15,995 nt of DNA from Acidobacteriota bacterium. GTDB lineage: Bacteria > Acidobacteriota > Blastocatellia > Pyrinomonadales > Pyrinomonadaceae. The notes beneath the pieces were generated by a model that was not told the DNA's origin, did no database searches, and saw nothing but the letters and a program-made list of their open reading frames with translations. Shown here in pieces: positions 1-7,703 of the stretch. The position numbers and the translations under genes are program-made. The stretch covers positions 1-15,995 of the forward strand of contig QHXE01000059.1 of NCBI GenBank assembly GCA_003222835.1, read 5' to 3'. Position 1 is the stretch's first letter, and each line of letters starts with the position of its first letter.

Positions 1-1320
1 CATATTGTTTCCCCCGTTGACGATGCGGATGATAATATTATCTCGTGTCAGTTTGTCTCCGACGTAGGTGAGATCGGGCCCGCGACGACCGCCATAGCCC
101 TGGATGAGATGACAACTGAGACAGGCTTTGTCGTGAAAAAGCTGCCCGCCTTTAAAGACTGGTCCGCTCGTCGCGCCTATAACTTTTTCGGTGAGCGGCA
201 ACGCTTGAAAATTTGGCGACCAGGGCGATTGCTGTCCCGCAACCCAAAGCGAGCCGATCATGATCACCGACAGTAAGACGACGGCAATTGCCCATGGGCG
301 CCGAGACGCGGCGCGCTCGCCCTTATTATTTAGCACGGGAATAATTAGCAGCGTGATTCCGATAAGGGCTGGCATGAGAATCATGAGGTAGCCCTCGATT
401 TTGGCCGGGATCAACGCGAGCAGTGCGAAGTACCAGAGAAGATACCAGTCCGGACGCGGATCTGCGTTGAGCACGCTCGGATCAGGGGGCTGGTCGAGTG
501 CTGGCGGGCCGATGAAGAACGCAAACAGGGCGATGGCCAGGATCAGCCCTGTGCCAAAGATGACATCGCGCCAGGCTAAATCTGGCCAAAATGGCCGGCC
601 GCTTTTCTTTAGGAGTTCCTCATATTCTTTGCGATAAGTTTCCGGGTTAACCATCTTACCGGCTGTCGGCGGTTCCGAAATGCCGTGGCGCAGGACGAGC
701 CAGACATGCAGGCCAATAAAGGCAAACATGATGGCGGGAATGACGAAGACGTGGATCGCAAAAAAGCGGCTCAAGGTGGCGCCCCCAATCGTGGTGCCTC
801 CCAAAATAAAGCGCGCCAGCCAATCGCCGATCAAGGGAACGCGACCGGCCTGTTCGGCCGCTACTACTACCGACCATGCAGCGGTCTGATCCCAGCGTAG
901 CAACTGGCCCGTAAATCCCATAGCAAGCGTGAAACCAAGCAACAGCACGCCGGTCGACCAGGTCATCTCGCGTGGGAATTTGTAGCAACCGAACAAAAAA
1001 GTTTGCGCCATGTGCGCCCCGATCATCAGCACCATCGCGGACGCGCCGTAGTAATGAAGTCCGCGCAGAAAGCGGCCGAACGGCGCGTTGTTCGTGATGA
1101 AGACCAGCGTCTCGTAGGCCTGCGAAGACGAAGGGATGAAAGAAAATGCCAGAGCCACGCCGCTCGCCACTTGCACAATGAAAGCAATCATCGTGGCGGT
1201 TCCAAAAACGTACCACCATTTGGCATCTTGCGGCGCGATATGCTTCATCGGCTTGAGCAGCACGCTGATCCCCACCCGATCATCGAGCCAAAGCCAAGCC
1301 GCGGTGAAGAGTCGCTTCAT
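1..1320 (-). CDS. Cytochrome b / cytochrome c fusion subunit of a quinol:cytochrome c reductase (3' end outside window)
   Basis: This is the membrane quinol-oxidising subunit of a bc-type complex. The frame is open from the ATG at 1320 to base 1, giving 440 codons with the C-terminus missing. Residues 1-215 are the b6-like N-terminal half. Heme ligand pairs are H89/H103 and H190/H205, and the second pair has 14 intervening residues, as in b6. Residues ~245-365 are the subunit-IV-like half with the Qo motif PDWY at 290-293. A CxxCH heme c site follows at C400/C403/H404. The cytochrome c axial Met, if present, lies beyond the window. In b6 and in Bacillus QcrB a cysteine in the motif before the first helix binds heme ci; here the aligned residue is V38. 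The start overlaps the Rieske stop as ATGA, which fixes it. The Bacillus-type complex splits these parts over two chains; here all are on one. The domain identification is firm. The claim that heme ci is absent is an inference from alignment by eye. Confidence 0.93.
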   Translation of the reverse strand, partial: MKRLFTAAWLWLDDRVGISVLLKPMKHIAPQDAKWWYVFGTATMIAFIVQVASGVALAFSFIPSSSQAYETLVFITNNAPFGRFLRGLHYYGASAMVLMIGAHMAQTFLFGCYKFPREMTWSTGVLLLGFTLAMGFTGQLLRWDQTAAWSVVVAAEQAGRVPLIGDWLARFILGGTTIGGATLSRFFAIHVFVIPAIMFAFIGLHVWLVLRHGISEPPTAGKMVNPETYRKEYEELLKKSGRPFWPDLAWRDVIFGTGLILAIALFAFFIGPPALDQPPDPSVLNADPRPDWYLLWYFALLALIPAKIEGYLMILMPALIGITLLIIPVLNNKGERAASRRPWAIAVVLLSVIMIGSLWVAGQQSPWSPNFQALPLTEKVIGATSGPVFKGGQLFHDKACLSCHLIQGYGGRRGPDLTYVGDKLTRDNIIIRIVNGGNNM

Positions 1321-1853
1321 AAGGTGGTGGAAATTGGGACGACGACCGAGTTGATTTTCACTTCGCCATTTTCGATACGCACGTCGTAGCGAAAGAGTGG
1401 ACGCGGTGGCGGACCGGCGGCAACGTTTCCATCTTTGTAGTAGACGCCGCCATGGCAGGGACACATGAACAGTTCCGCACCCTCCATCCAGCGCACCGGG
1501 CAACCGAGGTGAGTGCAGTTAGCCGAAAATGCGATGAAACTGTTCTCGCTTTCGCGTCGCAACCACACAGCATTCTTGGCGGTGATGCCAGCCCACGGCA
1601 ATGGCGAGGGATCGAGCACGGTAACGTTCACCGTCTTGCCGATTTGAAAGTCGCCCACTTTGCCGAGAGAGGCCCATTGCTCGGGTGGTTTGCGAAACAA
1701 CGGCGCGATCACGAAACCAACGAGCGGGACTCCGACGATGGCGGCGCAAAAGCTGCCGAGGGCGATCGAGAGCTTCTCCAAAAAACGGCGCCGGCTGAGG
1801 ATCTCAGGCGATTCGACGCGGGCCAAAGAGTGGTCAGTGATGTTTTCGTTCAT
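1317..1853 (-). CDS. qcrA: Rieske [2Fe-2S] protein of the bc complex
   Basis: This is the high-potential iron-sulfur subunit that takes the first electron from quinol at the Qo site and passes it to cytochrome c. With the start at 1853 it has 178 residues. The N-terminus carries a twin-arginine-like motif (SRRRFL) followed by a hydrophobic helix, as expected for a Tat-exported, membrane-anchored Rieske protein. The cluster boxes are complete: CTHLGC (C113, H115, and disulfide C118) and CPCHGG (C131, disulfide C133, H134). An in-frame start at 1910 would add 19 Ser/Arg-rich residues and extend the overlap with the upstream gene to 77 bases, so the ATG at 1853 (20-base overlap) is preferred. 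The stop overlaps the cytochrome b start, so the two are probably translated together. Confidence 0.93.
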   Translation of the reverse strand: MNENITDHSLARVESPEILSRRRFLEKLSIALGSFCAAIVGVPLVGFVIAPLFRKPPEQWASLGKVGDFQIGKTVNVTVLDPSPLPWAGITAKNAVWLRRESENSFIAFSANCTHLGCPVRWMEGAELFMCPCHGGVYYKDGNVAAGPPPRPLFRYDVRIENGEVKINSVVVPISTTL

Positions 1854-2058
1854 AACGAATTTCCGTGATCCACCCAGCGAGCGACGCGATGAAGAGCGCA
1901 AGGCCGACAACGAAGGTGACCCACGAAGTGATCAAGCCCCAAAACAGAAACGCGATTCCCATCGCCAAACCGGCGGGGAAGTAGGTGGGCCGCGGGAGAT
2001 GTTCCGGTGGCAGCGGCTCCCAATTTGGGTGGGCAATGGGTGATTGTTCGTCAGGCAT
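1834..2058 (-). CDS. Small two-helix membrane protein, subunit-IV-like, of the oxidase/bc operon
   Basis: This is a 74-residue protein. It has a proline-rich hydrophilic N-terminus (residues 1-26, ending in a PRPTYFP motif), two hydrophobic helices (about 27-46 and 48-66), and a short charged tail ending in KHH. No catalytic or metal-binding motif is visible. Proteins of this size and layout are often found in caa3-type oxidase operons, where they are treated as subunit IV or accessory subunits. Its position between the ctaG-like gene and the Rieske gene fits that role but does not prove it. A strong GGAGGA site lies just upstream, and the gene overlaps both neighbours (8 and 20 bases). Confidence 0.85.
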   Translation of the reverse strand: MPDEQSPIAHPNWEPLPPEHLPRPTYFPAGLAMGIAFLFWGLITSWVTFVVGLALFIASLAGWITEIRYERKHH

Positions 2059-2827
2059 TAGATTCCTCCGTCTGTGGGACTGGATCCGAATGCCAGCGAG
2101 CGAGCTGCGCCAGAATTGCGGTGAGATAAATCAAGCACATCGGAACCCACATCAGCAGTCCGCCGATTTGCTGGTCTCGATTACTCGTTAGGCCCCAGTC
2201 CCCGCGGATGGTGCCAAGCATCCCCAAGCGATCGACCGGGTGTTGGTAAACCGAGCAAATCGAAACCGGCGCGAAGGTCAGAATGATGCCCAGGATGCTG
2301 CAGGCGGTGCACGCGGTAAACAGATAAACAATTCCCGCAGCCGGCGAGAGCCGTTCCGCGTCGTGCGGGGCGAGCACCTGCCACCAGAACACGCTTCCCA
2401 TTAATAGCAGCGAGATAGTTTGAATTGCGGAGACCGTCCTCGACGTTGTTGCAGCGTTGCAGAGCGCGGGCGCGTGCCAGAGCCACATCGCACCAACGCC
2501 AGCGATCCAACCCATAAACGGATGAGTGAAGGCTGTGAGTGGGCGCGGAAGGGCAAACGACCGCGGTAAACTTAACAACAAAAGCGCGGGAACGATGAGC
2601 ACGAGCAGGATGTGCTGAACCATGTGCGCGCTGAAAAGATACCCATCGGCCAACGCATTCACCGGCGAGATAAGGGCGAAGAGAAATACGATGAGCGCAG
2701 CGCCAACATAGGCGGGGCGGCCCCGTCGCCGGAAGGCGAGAAAATATCCCACCAGAGCGAGCGCGCTAAAAAACAGAAGCGTGAAATTCCACCTCCAGGC
2801 GGTAGTGAAGAACTGGTACGTAGTCAT
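2051..2827 (-). CDS. ctaG: CtaG-type (caa3) cytochrome c oxidase assembly factor
   Basis: This is a 258-residue polytopic membrane protein with about seven hydrophobic segments. It matches the Caa3_CtaG family of oxidase assembly proteins, which are thought to act in copper-centre maturation and are unrelated to the Cox11-type CtaG. Family-like features are the HMVQH motif in a membrane segment (H68, H72), a WLWHAP motif (H118), and a DQQIGGLLMW motif near residue 218. The start at 2827 was chosen because it forms an ATGA overlap with the upstream oxidase stop and gives MTTYQFF. The longer frame from 2872 would add 15 residues inside the neighbouring gene. The exact biochemical role of the family is less certain than its membership. 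Confidence 0.88.
   Translation of the reverse strand: MTTYQFFTTAWRWNFTLLFFSALALVGYFLAFRRRGRPAYVGAALIVFLFALISPVNALADGYLFSAHMVQHILLVLIVPALLLLSLPRSFALPRPLTAFTHPFMGWIAGVGAMWLWHAPALCNAATTSRTVSAIQTISLLLMGSVFWWQVLAPHDAERLSPAAGIVYLFTACTACSILGIILTFAPVSICSVYQHPVDRLGMLGTIRGDWGLTSNRDQQIGGLLMWVPMCLIYLTAILAQLARWHSDPVPQTEESNA
2064..2069 (-). promoter_or_regulatory. Ribosome binding site of the small membrane protein gene
   Basis: A GGAGGA sequence lies five bases before the ATG at 2058, inside the 3' end of the ctaG-like gene. It is the best Shine-Dalgarno match in the operon. It supports this small ORF being a real gene and fixes its start. Confidence 0.75.
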
Positions 2828-5052
2828 TGAAGCAGTGGAAGGATGTAAACGGTGAGCAAGACAAAAACCCAAACGATATCGACGAAATGCCAGTAGTAGC
2901 CCGCGGCTGCGAACGCGGATCCGCGGCCCAAAGCAAAATCACCTTGCCACGCGAGCCAGAGAAAAATCAGAAGTGCAACCAGACCGAGGAGCACGTGTAA
3001 GCCGTGAAAGCCGGTGAGAGTGAAGAATGTGGTCGCGAAAAGGTTTGTGCTGACATCGACTCCGGTCTGAAACAATTTCCAATACTCCATTCCCTGGCCA
3101 ACTAAGAAGACACCGCCAAGCGTGATCGTGAGCGCGAGCCAACCAAGCATGGAGCTGCGATGCCGTTCGCTCAGGGCAATCTCGGATCGCCAAAGAGTGA
3201 AACTGCTCGCGAAAAGGCAAAGGCTAAAAACCAGGGTCCGCCCCACCGCAAGTTCCCTCGGTCCGGGACCGGGCTGCGGCCGGGCGTAGAAATACAAATA
3301 CGCGAGCAGAAGAACCGCAAAGAACCCAGCTTCAGAAAGAATGAAGGTAAGAATGCCAATCTTGTTCTTGTCCGGACTCTCGATCTCCGAGGTGTTCTTG
3401 CCGACCACAGGATCGGGCCGGTCAGGATTCGCGATATCCCATAACGGCCGGCGGCTGCGGATCGGCGGCAGCGCGTCAAAATTTTCATGCGGCGGCGGCG
3501 AAGTCGTAGCCCATTCCAGCGTCCACGCGTTCCAAGGATTATCGCCCGCTATTTTTCCTCGAAAGAACGAGACAACGAGGTTCCAAACGAGAATGAGCGA
3601 TGCTGCGGCCATAAAGAAAGCGCCGACGGTCGAGAGCATGTTCATCCAAGCCCAGTGCGGCAGGTCCGGATAAGTGAACACGCGCCTCGGCATCCCGTAG
3701 AGACCCAGAAAATGCTGAATAATGAAGGTCATGTTGAAGCCGATAACCATCAGCCAGAAAGACCACTTGCCGAGCCGCTCCGAGAGCATCCGTCCACTCA
3801 TTTTCGGAAACCAATATTGAACGCCAGCCATGAGCGCGAAGAGGATCGCGCCTGCGGCAACGAAGTGAAAATGCGCTATGAGAAAATAGCTGTTCTTTGT
3901 CTGCCAATCGAGCGGCACGACCGCATGGCTGATTCCCGTTATTCCGGCGCAAAGGAATTGAACGAGAAAGGCGATGCAAAACAACATCGGCACATCAAAG
4001 CGAATCCGCCCGCCCAGCATTGTCGCCGTCCAATTGAGCACTTTCACGCCGGTTGGAATCGCGATCAGCAGGGAAGTGATGGCAAAAAACGAATCGGCTG
4101 CGCGGCCCATCCCAACTGTAAACATGTGGTGGCCCCAAACACTCATGCTCAGGATCGCGATTGCCACACTTGAACCAGCGACAAACTCGTAACCGAAGAT
4201 TGGTTTCCTGGAGAAAACAGGGATCACTTCCGAAACAATCCCGAAGGCCGGAAGCACCATGATGTACACCTCTGGATGACCGAACGCCCAAAAGATGTGC
4301 TGCCACAAAACCGCCGACCCGCCATGGAAGGGCAGGAAAAAATGGCCCTCGAGCTGTCGATCGATCAGAAGCATCGCCAACCCGGCGTTTAAAACCGGCA
4401 ACGCGAGAATGATGATGAAAGCGTTGACGAAATTGATCCAGGTAAAGAGCGGAAGACGCCGCATTGTCATTCCCGGTGCGCGCCGGGAGATAACTGTCGC
4501 GATGACATTGATGGCAAAGCTGATCGATCCGATGCCGAGCACGAACAGCGCGACCGCCCAGTAATCGACGCCGAGAGTTGAGGAATACGGCGTCTCGCTT
4601 AAAGGCGCGTAGGAGAACCAGCCGACCGCGGGAGCGCCGCCTGCGAGCACGCTGAAGTGCAGAAGAATTCCTCCGAACGGGACCAACCAGAAACCAAGCG
4701 CGTTCAGACGTGGGAAGGCCATGTCGCGGGCGCCGATCTGTAAGGGCAGAAAATAATTCACCAAGCCGAACGACAGCGGCATGATGACGAGAAAAATCAT
4801 CGTCGTGCCGTGCATGGTGAAGAGTTGGTTGTAAGTATCTGGCTGAAGAAAATGGTTGTTGGGCACGGCTAGTTGAAGGCGCATGAATAGCGCCTCGAGC
4901 CCGCCGACCACGAAAAAGAACAGACCGGCGAAGAGGTAGAGAATGGCGATGCGTTTGTGGTCAACCGTGGAAAGCCACGCGAGTCGATGATGCCCCCGCT
5001 CAGCAGGGTCTAATACCATTGCCAGGGTCGCCGCGGCGGCTGTGCCATTCAT
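2824..5052 (-). CDS. ctaD: Fused cytochrome c oxidase subunits I and III (A1-type heme-copper oxidase)
   Basis: This is the catalytic subunit of a proton-pumping terminal oxidase, 742 residues. Residues ~20-515 are subunit I. Heme a ligands are H81 and H396, the heme a3 ligand is H394, and the CuB ligands are H259 with H308/H309. The cross-link tyrosine is Y263. D-pathway residues D110, N99, N117 and E261 are present (GHPEVY), as is the K-pathway motif IPTGVK with K337, so the enzyme is of type A1. A polar linker (~516-562) leads to subunit III (~563-742), with GFHGLHVLLG (681-690) and YWHFVDIVW (720-728). An I-III fusion is known from caa3 oxidases such as that of Thermus. The ATG at 5052 overlaps the ctaC stop as ATGA, and the stop overlaps the ctaG start in the same way. 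No frameshift or missing ligand is seen. Confidence 0.97.
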   Translation of the reverse strand: MNGTAAAATLAMVLDPAERGHHRLAWLSTVDHKRIAILYLFAGLFFFVVGGLEALFMRLQLAVPNNHFLQPDTYNQLFTMHGTTMIFLVIMPLSFGLVNYFLPLQIGARDMAFPRLNALGFWLVPFGGILLHFSVLAGGAPAVGWFSYAPLSETPYSSTLGVDYWAVALFVLGIGSISFAINVIATVISRRAPGMTMRRLPLFTWINFVNAFIIILALPVLNAGLAMLLIDRQLEGHFFLPFHGGSAVLWQHIFWAFGHPEVYIMVLPAFGIVSEVIPVFSRKPIFGYEFVAGSSVAIAILSMSVWGHHMFTVGMGRAADSFFAITSLLIAIPTGVKVLNWTATMLGGRIRFDVPMLFCIAFLVQFLCAGITGISHAVVPLDWQTKNSYFLIAHFHFVAAGAILFALMAGVQYWFPKMSGRMLSERLGKWSFWLMVIGFNMTFIIQHFLGLYGMPRRVFTYPDLPHWAWMNMLSTVGAFFMAAASLILVWNLVVSFFRGKIAGDNPWNAWTLEWATTSPPPHENFDALPPIRSRRPLWDIANPDRPDPVVGKNTSEIESPDKNKIGILTFILSEAGFFAVLLLAYLYFYARPQPGPGPRELAVGRTLVFSLCLFASSFTLWRSEIALSERHRSSMLGWLALTITLGGVFLVGQGMEYWKLFQTGVDVSTNLFATTFFTLTGFHGLHVLLGLVALLIFLWLAWQGDFALGRGSAFAAAGYYWHFVDIVWVFVLLTVYILPLLQ

Positions 5053-5981
5053 CGCAATGTCTCCAGATATTCTCCGAGTTGATCGAGCTCTTGATCAGTG
5101 AAATTGAAATCGGGCATGAGGACGCCTGGCTTGATGTGCTGTGGGTTCTTAAGCCATCGCCGCATATTTGCCGGAGTATTTTCCAGAATGCCCGCGCCGA
5201 GTTGTCTGCGGCTGGCGACGTGTGTCAGATCAGGCGCCACTCTCGCGTTGGCGCCGGGCACCCCTCCGATCGCGTGGCAATTGATGCAGGTCGATGTCCG
5301 AAACAATGCCAGTCCTTTGGCAGCGCCATCATTTGTCGGCGCCCGGCTTGGTTGCAACTGGGCCTGTTGCCATTGTTCGAACTTGGACGGTTCTTCCGCG
5401 ACGACCAGAATCCGCATCCAGGCGTGTTGGATGCCGCAAAATTCCGAGCAAGTGCCGATGTAAACGCCGGGTTTATCGGCTTGCAGCCAAATGTGGTTGG
5501 GCTGGCCCGGCACCGTCGTCATTTTGCGCGCCAATTCCGGCACCCAAAATTCGTGCAATACGTCCTTCGAATCCAACCGCACTGATAAAGGTGTTCCGAT
5601 CGGAATGTGGATTTCGTTCGCCGTCACCGCTCCAGACGCCGGATACTGTGCTTCCCACCAGAATTGATGCCCGGTCACAACCAAATCGGGTGAAGGCGCC
5701 GGCGGCGGATCAGCGCGATTCATTCCGCGCAACGTCAGCACGAAAAGGAACACGACGATCAGGAACGGAATCGCCGTCCAGATGATTTCCACTTTCTCGC
5801 TTCCCGCGAACTGGTCCGGGTCGGGCTCACCCTCGCGCCCGCGGAAACGAAAGATCGCGTAGACGATGGCGCCCGCCACGGCAAGGAAAATAAGAACGAA
5901 AACGATCGTTGAAACGATCCCCAAATCGTAAATCGCGCGTGCCTGTGGCGACTGCGGATCCAGAGCATTTGAGGCGTGCAT
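5049..5981 (-). CDS. ctaC: Cytochrome c oxidase subunit II with C-terminal cytochrome c domain (caa3 type)
   Basis: This is the electron-entry subunit of the oxidase, 310 residues. Two transmembrane helices (about 20-43 and 66-86) are followed by the cupredoxin domain. Its CuA ligands are H143, C178, E180, C182, H186 and M189 (motif CSEFCGIQH). A C-terminal cytochrome c domain has C232/C235/H236 and a probable axial M289. This makes it caa3-type, receiving electrons from the bc complex encoded downstream. No signal peptide or lipobox is visible before the first helix. The start at 5981 is the only good one, because a stop codon lies four codons upstream in frame. The Shine-Dalgarno match is weak. 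It is the first large gene of the respiratory operon. Confidence 0.96.
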   Translation of the reverse strand: MHASNALDPQSPQARAIYDLGIVSTIVFVLIFLAVAGAIVYAIFRFRGREGEPDPDQFAGSEKVEIIWTAIPFLIVVFLFVLTLRGMNRADPPPAPSPDLVVTGHQFWWEAQYPASGAVTANEIHIPIGTPLSVRLDSKDVLHEFWVPELARKMTTVPGQPNHIWLQADKPGVYIGTCSEFCGIQHAWMRILVVAEEPSKFEQWQQAQLQPSRAPTNDGAAKGLALFRTSTCINCHAIGGVPGANARVAPDLTHVASRRQLGAGILENTPANMRRWLKNPQHIKPGVLMPDFNFTDQELDQLGEYLETLR

Positions 5982-6001
5982 CGCAGAAACCTACATTTTC
6001 T

Positions 6002-6091
6002 TTACCCCATCCCTGAAGGCCTGAGCCAGCCGCGCTCACGAATTTGACGAATGAGCGGCCATTTGTTGAGCCCCTTACCGAGCGAGTTCAT
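6002..6091 (-). CDS. Possible 29-residue leader/small protein before ctaC
   Basis: An ATG at 6091, with GGTGAT a few bases before it, opens a 29-codon frame that stops 20 bases before the ctaC start. The product begins MNSLGKGLNKWPLIRQ and ends GMG. It is basic (two Lys and four or more Arg) and contains two Trp. Codon choice resembles that of the neighbours. It could be a tiny accessory subunit, a translational leader for ctaC, or a chance frame; the family is not recognised. Conservation upstream of ctaC in relatives would settle it. Confidence 0.3.
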   Translation of the reverse strand: MNSLGKGLNKWPLIRQIRERGWLRPSGMG

Positions 6092-6323
6092 ATCATCACC
6101 GAGCTAATTCTTCGGCAATATTCTTTTCAGGTCGAGCTTGAAAAGCGGATCGTCAGCGAACCGGGTTGAATGTGCGAGTTGAATGTCGCGGGGCGGAATT
6201 ACTGTCGACAAAGTTTCTGAAAGCGCGGATCGCTGCGGAACGAATCAAAGTCGGGGTCGAGCCGAAGAAGCGCGTTTCGCACATGCAGGGATCTAACGTT
6301 CCATTCGGAGGAAGTCGAGACAA

Positions 6324-6340
6324 CCGCTCGCAGCTAGCGG
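6324..6340 (-). terminator. Hairpin just after the response regulator stop, possible weak terminator
   Basis: CCGCT and AGCGG form a five-pair stem around a seven-base loop. It starts three bases past the regulator's stop codon and is followed on the minus strand by TTGTCT. The stem is GC-rich but the T-run is poor, so termination is possible rather than clear. Confidence 0.3.
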
Positions 6341-6342
6341 CG

Positions 6343-6801
6343 TCACGAATTTTCATCCGGGCGCCAAACCAGGGCGCGTGTCGGCAGATTTTCTTCGATG
6401 GCTTCGATCAATTCCGGCAAGGTGATCGGCTTGGCCAAGAATGGATGTCCCTGGATGCGCAGACCCGATTTTCCCTCGGCCTTCGTCACCAAAGCCGTCA
6501 GAAAGACAATCGATATTCTGTGCAGCATACGATCGGATTGAATCCGGGCCGCGACTTCGCCACCATCCACTTCCGGCATCGCGATATCGAGGAGAATAAG
6601 ATCCGGCCTGAGGTCTCGGGCTGTTTGGTGAGCTTTGGCCGCGTCGTTTTCTTCGCAGACAAAGTATCGACCCGTTCTCTCCAGCGCGAGTTTAACCGAG
6701 TGGGTAAAATCGCGATTGTTATCCACGATCAAGATGCGGGGCATCTGTTGAATCGCTCCGACAATTGCCGGAAGGAAATTTGCTTCGACGGTTCTCTTCA
6801 T
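6343..6801 (-). CDS. Single-domain response regulator (CheY-like receiver)
   Basis: A 152-residue protein made of one receiver domain. The core begins with PRILIVDNN at residues 21-29. The phosphoacceptor Asp lies in LILLDIAMP, the switch Thr in FLTAL, and the conserved Lys in FLAKPIT. There is no output domain, so it probably acts through protein contact or a phosphorelay. The ATG at 6801 is preceded by AAGGA at good spacing; an internal ATG at 6744 would remove a 19-residue extension and is the alternative start. The gene begins 8 bases after the sigma factor stop, so the two are likely cotranscribed and the regulator may be coupled to the sigma factor's stress or partner-switch circuit. 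That link is inference. Confidence 0.88.
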   Translation of the reverse strand: MKRTVEANFLPAIVGAIQQMPRILIVDNNRDFTHSVKLALERTGRYFVCEENDAAKAHQTARDLRPDLILLDIAMPEVDGGEVAARIQSDRMLHRISIVFLTALVTKAEGKSGLRIQGHPFLAKPITLPELIEAIEENLPTRALVWRPDENS

Positions 6802-6806
6802 AAATT

Positions 6807-6811
6807 TCCTT
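6807..6811 (-). promoter_or_regulatory. Ribosome binding site of the response regulator, overlapping the sigma factor stop
   Basis: AAGGA lies about five bases before the ATG at 6801 and shares bases with the TAA stop of the sigma gene (6810-6812). This geometry suggests translational coupling and supports the longer start of the regulator. Confidence 0.6.
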
Positions 6812-7658
6812 AAGCTGCGACCGCTTGCGTTAGATCGACAGTGTCCTCTTTCTTGCTGAGGGCGCGGCGCAGTTTCGCCAAGGCAATGTTTTGCAATTGG
6901 CGGATGCGTTCGCGGGTGACGCCGAAATCCTTGCCAACGTCTTCCAAGGTCTTCGGCTTTCCACCGTCGAGACCGAATCGCTGCGAGATAATCTCTTTCT
7001 CGCGGCCGTCGAGCAGCGCAATCAGGCCGTCCACTTCACCGCGCAGATTTTTGTCGCACAACCATTCAAACGGCGTTTGCGCGTTTTCGTCTCCAACGCT
7101 TTCGCCAAATTCAGTCGAATCGTCATCCACTATCGGAGCGTCTAGCGAAGCCGGGCGAATGGCCAGACTTCTTAATCGTGCGACTTTTTCAGCCGCGATG
7201 CCGAGTTCTTCGCCAAGTTCACCATCAGTCGGTTCGCGACCGAGCTCGTCGCTCATCTGTAACGAGACGCGACGGACCTTCGCAACCTTGTCGACCAGAT
7301 GCACCGGCAGCCGAATCATTTTGCTTTGATCGGCTAGGGCGCGCTTGATCGATTGTTTGATCCACCACATCGCGTAAGTGCTAAGCTTCGCTCCTTTCGC
7401 GGGGTCGAATCGTTCGACCGCCTTGGTCAATCCGATATTCCCCTCGGAAATCAGATCGAGCAGCGGCAGACCGAGATTGATGTAATCCCGTGCGATCGTG
7501 ACAACGAGCCGTAAATTCGCGTTAATCATCCGCTCGCGGGCTGCGGCATCTCCCTTTTTAATTTTCCTTGCGAGCTCGATCTCTTGTTGCGGCGTCAAAA
7601 GAGAAATTCGTCCGATCTCTTGCAAGTATCTATTCAATCCAGAATCGCTTTCATTCAT
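6810..7658 (-). CDS. RNA polymerase sigma factor, RpoD/RpoS-like group (lacks region 1.1)
   Basis: A 282-residue sigma-70 family protein. Region 1.2 is at ~6-40. Region 2 is at ~45-115, with the core-binding/-10 segment [18 protein letters not shown] and the [10 protein letters not shown] motif typical of region 2.3-2.4. Region 3 is at ~118-200. Region 4 is at ~207-272, with the helix-turn-helix [10 protein letters not shown]. There is no acidic region 1.1 and the length is well short of a housekeeping RpoD, so it is best read as a group 2 (alternative, RpoS/SigB/SigA-like) factor. The N-terminus [16 protein letters not shown] matches this group's usual start, although no clear Shine-Dalgarno is seen. 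Which regulon it directs cannot be read from the window. Confidence 0.93.
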   Translation of the reverse strand: MNESDSGLNRYLQEIGRISLLTPQQEIELARKIKKGDAAARERMINANLRLVVTIARDYINLGLPLLDLISEGNIGLTKAVERFDPAKGAKLSTYAMWWIKQSIKRALADQSKMIRLPVHLVDKVAKVRRVSLQMSDELGREPTDGELGEELGIAAEKVARLRSLAIRPASLDAPIVDDDSTEFGESVGDENAQTPFEWLCDKNLRGEVDGLIALLDGREKEIISQRFGLDGGKPKTLEDVGKDFGVTRERIRQLQNIALAKLRRALSKKEDTVDLTQAVAA

Positions 7659-7703
7659 GACCGAAAAATATTCGCCCGAGTGGCCCCGCCGCTATTGCGC
7701 AAA

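Larger units (their letters stand above)
5982..6342. other. Leader/intergenic region of the respiratory operon
   Basis: These 361 bases separate the response regulator from ctaC. They hold the hairpin just after the regulator (6324-6340) and the possible 29-codon ORF (6002-6091). The promoter for the ctaC-to-cytochrome b operon should lie between them, but no convincing -35/-10 pair was found. A 67-codon Arg-rich minus frame at 6153-6356 overlaps the regulator end and shows no family features, so it is not called a gene. Confidence 0.5.

Noticed and set aside
656..1219. A 187-codon minus-strand frame over the cytochrome b region
   Set aside because: It is out of frame with the 440-codon cytochrome b/c reading, which carries all heme ligands.
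1854..1910. Longer Rieske start
   Set aside because: It adds a Ser/Arg-rich stretch read out of frame through the upstream gene; the later ATG gives a normal Tat signal layout.
3487..4173. A 228-codon plus-strand frame inside the oxidase gene
   Set aside because: It is antisense to the fully conserved subunit I sequence and its product is a charged, low-quality sequence with no recognisable domain.
6166..6813. A 215-codon plus-strand open frame opposite the response regulator
   Set aside because: It lies antisense to a clear receiver-domain gene, shows no family motifs, and its openness follows from the codon bias of the minus-strand gene.
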